Shown piece by piece: positions 1 to 5,759 of a DNA stretch of 6,257 nt. The notes under the pieces are model-generated. The model did not search any database, was not told where the DNA came from, and saw nothing but the letters and a program-made list of their open reading frames with translations. The DNA lies in NCBI GenBank assembly GCA_029884515.1, contig JAOUHR010000119.1:1-6257 (forward strand), in the 5' to 3' direction. Position 1 is the stretch's first letter; each line of letters starts with the position of its first letter. The stretch is from Gemmatimonadota bacterium. Its GTDB lineage: Bacteria; Gemmatimonadota; Gemmatimonadetes; Gemmatimonadales; Gemmatimonadaceae. Made by a program: the position numbers and the translations under genes.

Positions 1-60
1 CTCAAGCCGGGCGACACCGACGCGCCGCGGACGGCGCACGCGTCCGAGGGACAACTCTGA
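1..60 (+). CDS. C-terminal tail of an upstream gene (partial; possibly peptide deformylase)
   Basis: Reading from base 1 gives 19 sense codons and a TGA stop at 58-60; the peptide ends in ASEGQL. Seventeen of the 19 codons have G or C in the third position, matching the coding bias of the genes downstream, and a terminator hairpin begins 26 nt after the stop. Both points support a real gene end. The fragment is too short and too variable to identify. A peptide deformylase (def) gene often lies directly upstream of fmt in bacteria, so def is a reasonable guess from context only. The tail carries no deformylase motif, because those motifs lie further upstream in that family. Confidence 0.6.
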   Translation, partial: LKPGDTDAPRTAHASEGQL

Positions 61-86
61 AGGGCAGATGAGAGATGGAAGATGCG

Positions 87-114
87 AGGGGGCGGCCCAT
101 GCGGGCCGCCCTTT
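87..114 (+). terminator. Rho-independent terminator after the upstream gene
   Basis: There is a perfect 9-bp GC-rich inverted repeat: GGGCGGCCC at 90-98 and GGGCCGCCC at 103-111, with an ATGC loop. TTT follows at 112-114. The purines at 87-89 could pair with that TTT (one A-T and two G-T pairs) and lengthen the stem. The U-tract is only three residues, so it is short for a classical terminator, but stem strength and position between two genes fit termination. It separates the upstream gene from fmt and argues that fmt has its own promoter or relies on readthrough. Confidence 0.75.
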
Positions 115-195
115 CGCTATCATCCAGTTCGAGACCCACGTACCACCGGACCTCGTTCCCGTTCTCCCTCGGTTCCGCTCACGCGAGCCAATCCA

Positions 196-1134
196 GTGCG
201 CATCCTCTTCTTCGGGACCCCAGAATTCGCGACGCCGGCGCTCCGCGCGCTGATCGGCGAGGGGCACGAGGTCGTGGGAGTGGTGACACAGCCGGACCGG
301 CCGCGGGGACGCTCGCGCTCGCGGCTGCTGCCGTCGCCGGTGAAGGCGGTCGCGCTCGAGGAAGGGATCCCGGTGTTCCAGCCGGAGCGGCCCCGGGGTG
401 ACGAGTTCCTCGACGCGCTCCGCGCGCTGGAACCCGACATCAGCGTGGTGGTCGCGTACGGGCACATCCTGACGCAGGAGCTGATCGACCTCCCCCGGCT
501 CGGCACGCTCAACATCCACGCGTCGCTGCTCCCGCGCTGGCGGGGCGCGGCGCCGATCCAGGCGACGCTCCTCGCCGGCGACCGCGAGACCGGCGTCTCG
601 ATCATGCGGATGGTGCTCGGCCTCGACGCGGGGCCGGTGCTGCACGAGGTGCGCACGGAGATCCCCGCCGACGAGACCGCGGGCGAGCTCACCGAGCGGC
701 TCGCCGAGCTCGGCGCATTCGCCATCGTGGAGGCGCTCGCGCTGCTCGACCTGGGCGGCGTCGAGGAACGCGCACAGGACGAGTCGCAGGTCACCTACGC
801 ACCGAAGATCGAGCGCGCGCAGGCCCGGCTCGACTTCACGCAACCGGCCGAGCTCGTGGCGCGTGAGATCCGCGCCTACGACCCGAAGCCTGGCGCTTGG
901 GGCGTGGTGCGCGACGGGGAGGTGCGCCTCTTCGGCGTGCGGGTGCTCCCCGACCGGCGCGGAGATCCGGGGGAGGTGCTCGCCGTCGGCGAGATGGGGA
1001 TGATCGTCGCCTGCGGCACCGGGGCGGTGGCCGTGGAGACGGTGCACCCGGCCGGCAAGCGCCGCCTCGCCGCGCTCGACTGGGCGCAGGGGCGTGGCGT
1101 GGCGCAGGGCGACCACTGGGCACCGCCGGGCTGA
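196..1134 (+). CDS. fmt: Methionyl-tRNA formyltransferase
   Basis: This cytoplasmic enzyme transfers a formyl group from 10-formyltetrahydrofolate to initiator Met-tRNA, making fMet-tRNA for translation initiation. The 312-residue product is close to the usual length (about 315). It opens with MRILFFGTPEFA, the typical N-terminus of the Rossmann-like formyltransferase domain (about 1-200). The catalytic triad is visible as N106, H108 and D144, within LNIHASLLPRWRGAAPIQ (105-122) and GLDAGP (142-147). The C-terminal OB-like tRNA-binding domain covers roughly 205-312. The GTG at 196 is chosen because it gives the family N-terminus. An in-frame ATG at 82 would add 38 unrelated residues and run through the terminator hairpin. 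No Shine-Dalgarno sequence is evident before the GTG, and I see no convincing promoter in 115-195. The next gene, rsmB, begins 15 nt after the stop. Confidence 0.96.
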   Translation: MRILFFGTPEFATPALRALIGEGHEVVGVVTQPDRPRGRSRSRLLPSPVKAVALEEGIPVFQPERPRGDEFLDALRALEPDISVVVAYGHILTQELIDLPRLGTLNIHASLLPRWRGAAPIQATLLAGDRETGVSIMRMVLGLDAGPVLHEVRTEIPADETAGELTERLAELGAFAIVEALALLDLGGVEERAQDESQVTYAPKIERAQARLDFTQPAELVAREIRAYDPKPGAWGVVRDGEVRLFGVRVLPDRRGDPGEVLAVGEMGMIVACGTGAVAVETVHPAGKRRLAALDWAQGRGVAQGDHWAPPG

Positions 1135-1143
1135 CTATCTTTC

Positions 1144-1148
1144 GAGGG
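1144..1148 (+). promoter_or_regulatory. Unusually close SD-like GAGGG before rsmB
   Basis: GAGGG lies only one base before the ATG at 1150, too near for a standard Shine-Dalgarno interaction. It is the only such motif in the 15-nt gap after fmt. Either translation of rsmB is coupled to termination of fmt, or initiation occurs slightly downstream, for example at GTG 1171, which also lacks a clear SD upstream. This is inference from spacing alone. Confidence 0.3.
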
Positions 1149-1149
1149 T

Positions 1150-2478
1150 ATGGCCTCCGCCCTCTCCCTCGTGACCGACGCACGCATCGCCGCGGCTGAC
1201 ACCCTCGCCGATCTGCGCTCCGGACTGCTCCTCGACGCCGCGTTCGACCGGCGCGCGGGCACGCTCGATGCGCGCGACCGCCGATGGACGCAGGAGCTCG
1301 TCTGGGGGATGCTGCGCCGTCGCGGCTACATCGACCACTTGCTCGCGCCGCGCGTGCGCGGCGGGATCGCGCGCCTCGACAGCGACCTCGTGGACCTGCT
1401 GCGGCTGGGCGTGTACCAGCTGTTCCACATGGGGAGCGTCCCCCCGTACGCCGCGATCGCCCAGACCGTCGAACTCGCCAAGCAGCGCCACGGAATGGGC
1501 GCGAGCAAGCTGGTGAACGCGGTGCTCCGTCGCGTCGACCGCGAACGGGATGATCTCGGCGTCGCGCTCCCTGCCGACCCCGTGGAAGCGCTCGCCATCG
1601 AGTTCTCGCACCCGCGCTGGCTCGTGGCGCGCTGGGTTGCGCGCTGGGGCGCCCAGGACACCCGCGCGCTGCTCGAGGCGAACAACCAGGAGGCACCGCT
1701 CATCGTGCGCCCGTGGGGCGTGGTGCGCGAGCAACTCGAGACGATGCTCGAGGAGTCCGGCGTGGGCGTCGCCGACGCGCCCCTCGTGCCTGACTCGCTC
1801 CTGCTCGCGCCCGGCACCGTGCTCACCTCGCTCGGCGCGTTCCAGCAGGGCCGCTGTTTCGTGCAGGACCCGGCGGCCACCCTGGTGACCGAGTACGCGG
1901 CGATCCCGCCGGGCTCCCGCGTGGCCGACCTCTGCGCCGCCCCCGGTGGGAAGACGGTCGAGCTGGCCCGCACCGCCGAGTACGTCACCGCCGCGGACGT
2001 CTCGGAGAACCGCCTCGCGCGTGTGCAGGAGACCATCGACCGGCTCGAGCTCGCGCACGTCACCGCCGTCGTCGCCGACGTGCGCGACGCGTCGCTGGGC
2101 ACCTTCGACGCCGTTCTCCTCGACGCGCCCTGCACCGGCACGGGCACCTTCCGCCGGCATCCGGACGCGCGCTGGCGCCTCCGCACCTCCGATCTCGCCG
2201 TGATGGGCGCGACACAGCGGTCACTGCTGCGCGCCGCCGCCGACGCCGTCGCGCCGGGCGGACTCCTCGTCTACTCCACCTGCTCGCTCGAGCCGGAGGA
2301 GAACGACGCGCAGGTCGAGGCGTTCCTCTCGGACCACCCGGGATGGACGCTCGAGCCGCCGCCCGGGGGCGTGGTGCCCGCCACGGTGCTCGACGCGGGC
2401 CGCCTGCGCGTGCTCCCCCAGCGTCACGGCACCGACGGCGCCTACGCCGCGCGGCTCCGACGGGGAGCACGCGCATGA
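1150..2478 (+). CDS. rsmB: 16S rRNA (cytosine-967-C5)-methyltransferase RsmB
   Basis: This SAM-dependent enzyme methylates C5 of cytosine 967 (E. coli numbering) in 16S rRNA. The product is 442 residues, against about 429 in E. coli. The N-terminal NusB-like RNA-binding domain covers about 10-135, including RWTQELVWGMLRR, LLRLGVYQLFHM and LVNAVLRR. The C-terminal Rossmann methyltransferase domain shows the SAM-binding motif DLCAAPGGKT (260-269), an acidic motif II in ADVSENRL (282-289), motif IV DAPCTGTGTFRRHPD (325-339) with C328, and motif VI YSTCSLEPEEN (375-385) with C378. Two cysteines, one each in PC and TC motifs, are the hallmark of the NOL1/NOP2/Sun m5C family. In that family the TC cysteine is the nucleophile and the PC cysteine helps product release. 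The NusB-like domain points to RsmB rather than RsmF. The gene starts 15 nt after fmt, in the same frame, and its stop overlaps the rpe start by 4 nt. Confidence 0.95.
   Translation: MASALSLVTDARIAAADTLADLRSGLLLDAAFDRRAGTLDARDRRWTQELVWGMLRRRGYIDHLLAPRVRGGIARLDSDLVDLLRLGVYQLFHMGSVPPYAAIAQTVELAKQRHGMGASKLVNAVLRRVDRERDDLGVALPADPVEALAIEFSHPRWLVARWVARWGAQDTRALLEANNQEAPLIVRPWGVVREQLETMLEESGVGVADAPLVPDSLLLAPGTVLTSLGAFQQGRCFVQDPAATLVTEYAAIPPGSRVADLCAAPGGKTVELARTAEYVTAADVSENRLARVQETIDRLELAHVTAVVADVRDASLGTFDAVLLDAPCTGTGTFRRHPDARWRLRTSDLAVMGATQRSLLRAAADAVAPGGLLVYSTCSLEPEENDAQVEAFLSDHPGWTLEPPPGGVVPATVLDAGRLRVLPQRHGTDGAYAARLRRGARA
2462..2467 (+). promoter_or_regulatory. Ribosome binding site for rpe
   Basis: GGGGAG ends 7 nt before the ATG at 2475, inside the last codons of rsmB. 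It fixes the rpe start at 2475. An in-frame ATG far upstream at 2343 would only extend the protein into rsmB with a low-complexity Arg/Ala-rich stretch. Confidence 0.65.
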
Positions 2479-3158
2479 GCCCGAAGAAGCCGGGCCGAGT
2501 TCGCATCGCGCCGTCGCTCCTCTCGGCGGACTTCGGCAAGCTCGCGGAGGAACTCGCGATGCTCGAGGCCGGCGGCGCCGACTGGCTGCACGTGGACGTG
2601 ATGGACGGCGTCTTCGTCCCGAACCTCACCTTCGGCGCGAAGGTCATCGAGACCTGCCGCAAGCTCACGAAGCTCCCGCTCGATGTGCACCTCATGGTGG
2701 TGGAACCGGAGAAGTACTTCGACGCGTTCGTGGCGGCCGGCGCGGCCTCGCTCACGATCCACGTGGAGACGTCCCCGCACCTCAATCGCCAGGTAATGCG
2801 CATCAAGGAGCTCGGCGCGATGGCGGGTGTGACGCTCAATCCCGCCACGGCGCTCGAGACGGTGCGCGACGTCGTCGCCGAACTCGACCTGCTGCTCATC
2901 ATGAGCGTGAATCCGGGCTACGGCGGCCAGAAGTTCATCAACGGGGCCGTGGGTCGCATCGCGCGCGCGCGCACGATGCTCGACGAGGCGCGGAGTCATG
3001 CCGTGCTCGAAGTGGATGGCGGCATCGCGCGGGAGACGATCACCGCCTGCTGGCGCGCCGGCGCCGACACGTTCGTGGCCGGGAACGCGATCTTCTCCGC
3101 CGCCGACCCACGCGCGGAGATCGGGGCGCTGCGCGCCCTCTGCACGGAGCGGGTGTGA
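2475..3158 (+). CDS. rpe: Ribulose-phosphate 3-epimerase
   Basis: This enzyme interconverts D-ribulose 5-phosphate and D-xylulose 5-phosphate in the pentose phosphate pathway and, where present, the Calvin cycle. The 227-residue product is a single TIM barrel of normal length. Family hallmarks are in order: IAPSLLSADF (11-20), LHVDVMDGVFVPN (38-50), LDVHLMV (69-75), MSVNPGYGGQ (143-152) and LEVDGGI (178-184). The expected metal ligands are H39, D41, H72 and D181, with D41 and D181 as the acid/base pair. The C-terminal phosphate-binding segment is ADTFVAGNAIF (197-207). The ATG overlaps the rsmB stop as ATGA, and the rpe stop overlaps the next start as GTGA. Translational coupling with both neighbours is therefore likely. 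The window holds no other carbon-metabolism gene, so the placement probably reflects operon history rather than a shared pathway. Confidence 0.97.
   Translation: MSPKKPGRVRIAPSLLSADFGKLAEELAMLEAGGADWLHVDVMDGVFVPNLTFGAKVIETCRKLTKLPLDVHLMVVEPEKYFDAFVAAGAASLTIHVETSPHLNRQVMRIKELGAMAGVTLNPATALETVRDVVAELDLLLIMSVNPGYGGQKFINGAVGRIARARTMLDEARSHAVLEVDGGIARETITACWRAGADTFVAGNAIFSAADPRAEIGALRALCTERV
3146..3149 (+). promoter_or_regulatory. Ribosome binding site for the TlpA-like gene
   Basis: GGAG ends 5 nt before the GTG at 3155, within the last codons of rpe. It supports GTG 3155 over the in-frame GTG at 3161, which would lie 11 nt away. Confidence 0.5.
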
Positions 3159-3709
3159 CCGTGCGGCGGCAGTGGCTGGTGATCACCGGCGTCGTCAGCG
3201 CGCTCGCGGTCGCGCTCCTCATCACGATCACCCGCTTCGGCGATGAGCTCTTCCCGCTCGCCATCGGCTCGCGTGCGCCCGACTTCCGCGCCACGTCGAT
3301 CGATGGCGCGCCGGTCGCGAAGGGGATCGCCGACTTCGCGGGTGAGGTGGTGCTGCTCAACCTCTGGGCGACCTGGTGCATCCCCTGCCGCGCCGAGATG
3401 CCGTCGATGGAGCGGCTCGAGAAGGTCCTGGGCGGCCAGGGCCTCCGCATCGTCGCGGTGAGCATCGACAACCCCGGGATGGAAGCGGCAATCCGCGCCT
3501 TCCGCGACGAGTTCAAGCTCACGTTCGAGATCCTGCACGACGCACCCGGCGCGATCCGCCAACAGTACCAGTCCACCGGCGTCCCTGAGACCTTCGTGAT
3601 CGGCCGCGACGGCCGCATCCGGCGCCGGATCATCGGCGCGGACGACTGGTCGAGCGCCGCGAATGTGGCGTTCCTCGAGCGCCTGCTGGCCGAGCCGGCG
3701 TCGCGTTGA
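3155..3709 (+). CDS. Membrane-anchored TlpA/ResA-family thiol-disulfide oxidoreductase
   Basis: The 184-residue product has a basic N-terminus (MTVRRQW) and one hydrophobic segment at about 8-26 with no lipobox cysteine, so it is probably an uncleaved anchor placing the rest outside the cytoplasmic membrane. A thioredoxin-fold domain of the AhpC/TSA-TlpA type follows: APDFRATSIDG (41-51), NLWATWCIPCRAEMPSME (69-86) with active-site cysteines C75 and C78, and the cis-proline loop GVPET (142-146) with P144. The Glu of EMP (E81) is typical of this family. Proteins of this type usually reduce disulfides in apocytochrome c during heme attachment (ResA/CcmG) or in other exported proteins, with electrons coming through CcdA or DsbD. 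No such partner or cytochrome maturation gene is in the window, so the substrate cannot be assigned. The start is GTG in a GTGA overlap with rpe. tsaD follows after 34 nt. Confidence 0.9.
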   Translation: MTVRRQWLVITGVVSALAVALLITITRFGDELFPLAIGSRAPDFRATSIDGAPVAKGIADFAGEVVLLNLWATWCIPCRAEMPSMERLEKVLGGQGLRIVAVSIDNPGMEAAIRAFRDEFKLTFEILHDAPGAIRQQYQSTGVPETFVIGRDGRIRRRIIGADDWSSAANVAFLERLLAEPASR

Positions 3710-3743
3710 GCGTGGCCCGCCCGGCACGGCAGGCGCACTGACG

Positions 3744-4799
3744 ATGCGGATCCTCGGGATCGAGAGTTCCTGCGACGAGACCTCGGCGGCCGTCGTGAGC
3801 GGCACCGCCGCAGCGCCGAGCCTCGAGTCGCTGGTGATCCTCTCGCAGGACGTGCACCGCATCTTCGGCGGCGTGGTTCCCGAGATCGCCTCGCGCGAGC
3901 ACCTCACCGCCGTCGTCCCCGTCACGCGGCAGGCGCTGGCCGATGCCGGCTGCGCGCTCGGCGACATCGAGGCCATCGCCGTGACGCACGCGCCGGGACT
4001 CGTCGGCGCGCTACTGGTCGGCGTGAGCTACGCCAAGTCGCTCGCCCAGTCGCTCGGCATCCCTGTGCTCGGCGTGCACCACATGGAAGGGCACCTCTTC
4101 GCGACGGCGCTCGAGCATCCGACCGCCACGCCTCCCTTCACCGCGCTCCTGGTCTCGGGCGGCCACACCATGCTGGTGGACGTGCCCGAGTGGGGCGCGT
4201 ACCGCCTGCTCGGCGAGACGCGCGACGACGCGGCGGGCGAGGCGTTCGACAAGACCGCCAAGCTCCTCGGCCTGCCCTATCCGGGTGGACGGCATATCGA
4301 GGCGCTCGCCAGGTCCGGCGACCCGACGCGCTTCCGCTTCGCACGCCCGATGCTTCATGGCGGCCAGCGGCCCGGCGACGCGGACTACTACGACCTCTCG
4401 TTCAGCGGACTCAAGACCGCCGTGCTCCACGCCGTGCGCGCGAGCGCCGACCTCGAGTCAGACAGGCCGCACCTCGCGCGCGCGTTCCAGGACGCGGTGC
4501 TCGAGACCCTCGTCGCGAAGACGTTGCGCGCCGCGCGCGCCGAGGCGCGCACACGCATCGTGCTCGGCGGCGGGGTCGCCTGCAACCGCGCCCTCGTCAC
4601 GGCCATGGAGGCGGCGGCGCGGGAGATCGGCGCGACCGTGTTCGCACCGAGCGTGCGGCTCGCCACCGACAACGCGGCGATGATCGCCGCGGCCGGCCTC
4701 TTCCGCCTCGAGCGGGGCGAGCGCAGCGGCCCGGAGCTCAATGCGCACTCGAGCCGCCCGATGCCCGGGCTCATCGACGCGGGCGCAGCCACGCACTAG
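3744..4799 (+). CDS. tsaD: tRNA N6-adenosine threonylcarbamoyltransferase TsaD
   Basis: TsaD transfers the threonylcarbamoyl group from threonylcarbamoyl-AMP to A37 of ANN-decoding tRNAs (t6A). In bacteria it works with TsaB and TsaE, after TsaC makes the intermediate. The 351-residue product is of ordinary length, with an ASKHA/Kae1 fold. It begins MRILGIESSCDETSAAVV. It contains GGVVPEIASREH (42-53), the metal-binding motif VHHMEGH (111-117) with H113 and H117, SGGHT (138-142), DDAAGEAFDKTAKLLGLPYP (161-180), GGGVACN (275-281) and ATDNAAM (307-313) with the third metal ligand D309. The ATG at 3744 is chosen because it gives the family N-terminus. A weak SD (AGGCG, 3731-3735) lies 8 nt upstream. 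Longer in-frame starts would overlap the preceding gene. Neither tsaB, tsaC nor tsaE is in this window. No key residue is missing. Confidence 0.97.
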   Translation: MRILGIESSCDETSAAVVSGTAAAPSLESLVILSQDVHRIFGGVVPEIASREHLTAVVPVTRQALADAGCALGDIEAIAVTHAPGLVGALLVGVSYAKSLAQSLGIPVLGVHHMEGHLFATALEHPTATPPFTALLVSGGHTMLVDVPEWGAYRLLGETRDDAAGEAFDKTAKLLGLPYPGGRHIEALARSGDPTRFRFARPMLHGGQRPGDADYYDLSFSGLKTAVLHAVRASADLESDRPHLARAFQDAVLETLVAKTLRAARAEARTRIVLGGGVACNRALVTAMEAAAREIGATVFAPSVRLATDNAAMIAAAGLFRLERGERSGPELNAHSSRPMPGLIDAGAATH

Positions 4800-4804
4800 G
4801 ATTC

Positions 4805-4823
4805 GCGGGGTACGACGCCCCGC
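4805..4823 (+). other. GC-rich hairpin between tsaD and lgt
   Basis: GCGGGG at 4805-4810 and CCCCGC at 4818-4823 form a perfect 6-bp stem with a 7-nt loop, inside the 46-nt gap between the two genes. No T-run follows, so it does not look like an intrinsic terminator. It might affect transcript processing or stability, or it may be chance in such GC-rich DNA. Confidence 0.3.
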
Positions 4824-4845
4824 CCTCCTGCCCCAGAGCCGCTTC

Positions 4846-5673
4846 GTGACCACCCACGTCCCGTTCTCGTACGATTTCGGCCCCCTGCAGATCACGGGAT
4901 TCGGCATCGCGATGCTGCTCGGGTTCGTCATCGCGCAGATGTCGTCGTCGGAGGAGCTCTCCCGCCGCGGCTGGGACGCCGAGATCATGGGCGACATGAC
5001 CGTGGCCGCGGTGATCGGCGGCCTGCTCGGCGCGAAGGTCTACTACGCCATACTGATCGGCGACATGAGTGCGGTCCTCAGTCGCGCCGGCTTCGTGTTC
5101 TGGGGCGGCCTGATGGGCGGCATGGTCGCCTGCGCCGGTGTCATCTACTGGAAGAAGCAGACCTTCGCGAACATCTCGGATGCGGTCGCGCCGGGGCTCG
5201 CGGCCGCGTACGCCGTGGGCCGCACCGGCTGCTTCGCCGTGGGCGACGACTACGGCACGCCGTGGAACGGGTTCCTCTCGGTCGCCTTCCCGCACGGCGC
5301 GCCGCCGAGCACCGTGGCGAACCTCACCCAGCAGTTCGGGTTGAAGGCGTATGCGGACCTGCCGCCGGGCGAGGTGCTCGCAGTGCACCCGACCCAGCTC
5401 TACGAGAGTGCGATGGGCCTCGTGCTGTTCGCGATCCTCTGGCGGCTCCGCGACCACAAGCACGCGCAGGGCTGGCTCTTCGGCGTCTACTGCGTGCTGC
5501 AGGGCGCGGAGCGCTTCATCATCGAGTTCTTCCGCGCGAAGGACGACCGTGTATTCGGACCGTTGACGGTCGCGCAGGTGATCGCGCTGGGATTCATCGT
5601 GACGGGCGCCGTGTGGATGCAGATGCGCGCCCGTACGTCGGCGACGAAGCCCGGTATCTACGCGAGGGCGTGA
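4846..5673 (+). CDS. lgt: Prolipoprotein diacylglyceryl transferase family protein (divergent Lgt)
   Basis: Lgt moves a diacylglyceryl group from phosphatidylglycerol to the lipobox cysteine of prolipoproteins in the cytoplasmic membrane. The 275-residue product has several membrane segments (about 16-31, 53-70, 83-101, 115-124, 189-200, 211-219 and 241-257). It also has the Lgt landmarks GRTGCFAVGDDYG (125-137), HPTQLYES (181-188) and RFIIEFFR (223-230). R126, G137, R223 and E227 match E. coli R143, G154, R239 and E243. Other positions differ: E. coli Y26, H103, N146 and E151 correspond by eye to T17, W86, C129 and D134. This resembles the GCF...GDDYG-type Lgt homologues that I recall from several non-proteobacterial or deltaproteobacterial lineages, so the family is secure but full activity is inferred. 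GTG 4846 is the best start; the ATG at 4741 would overlap tsaD by 59 nt and add an Arg-rich, non-membrane leader. A weak AGAG lies 7 nt upstream. Confidence 0.88.
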   Translation: MTTHVPFSYDFGPLQITGFGIAMLLGFVIAQMSSSEELSRRGWDAEIMGDMTVAAVIGGLLGAKVYYAILIGDMSAVLSRAGFVFWGGLMGGMVACAGVIYWKKQTFANISDAVAPGLAAAYAVGRTGCFAVGDDYGTPWNGFLSVAFPHGAPPSTVANLTQQFGLKAYADLPPGEVLAVHPTQLYESAMGLVLFAILWRLRDHKHAQGWLFGVYCVLQGAERFIIEFFRAKDDRVFGPLTVAQVIALGFIVTGAVWMQMRARTSATKPGIYARA

Positions 5674-5736
5674 TCGCGGCCAGGGCTCATTCCGCCGGAC
5701 CGGACCAACGCGGCATCCGACCCGCCCCCCGATCGA

Positions 5737-5759
5737 TCAGCGGGGCGCGTCGCCGCTGA
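5737..5759. other. Inverted repeat at the convergent lgt / iron-permease junction
   Basis: TCAGCGG at 5737-5743 and CCGCTGA at 5753-5759 form a perfect 7-bp stem with a 9-nt loop, overlapping the stop codon of the minus-strand gene. Its position suits a two-way transcription end for converging genes, but no T-run follows on either strand. The 63-nt gap 5674-5736 holds no better terminator that I can see. Confidence 0.25.

Noticed and set aside
113..155. Possible promoter for fmt (TATCAT at 118-123 or TACCAC near 150)
   Set aside because: Neither has a plausible -35 partner at 16-18 bp, and promoter consensus in this lineage is uncertain.
82..195. N-terminal extension of fmt from ATG 82
   Set aside because: The extra 38 residues are Pro/Arg-rich and unlike the family. 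The stretch includes the terminator hairpin, and the family N-terminus starts exactly at GTG 196.
120..794. Minus-strand open frame (224 codons) antisense to fmt
   Set aside because: The product is Ser/Arg-rich low-complexity sequence, and fmt on the plus strand has every catalytic motif.
1135..2160. Long open minus-strand frame (341 codons) antisense to rsmB
   Set aside because: It lies opposite a gene with strong RsmB motifs. Its translation is rich in Arg, His, Glu and Val with no recognisable domain, as expected from the complement of GC-rich codons.
2960..2972. Alternating CG run (13 nt) as a possible Z-DNA or slippage site
   Set aside because: It encodes a conserved-length part of Rpe (RIARAR) with no frame disruption, and such runs are expected in this composition.
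4741..4845. N-terminal extension of lgt from ATG 4741
   Set aside because: It would overlap the end of tsaD by 59 nt and place an Arg-rich stretch before the first membrane segment. GTG 4846 gives a normal Lgt length.
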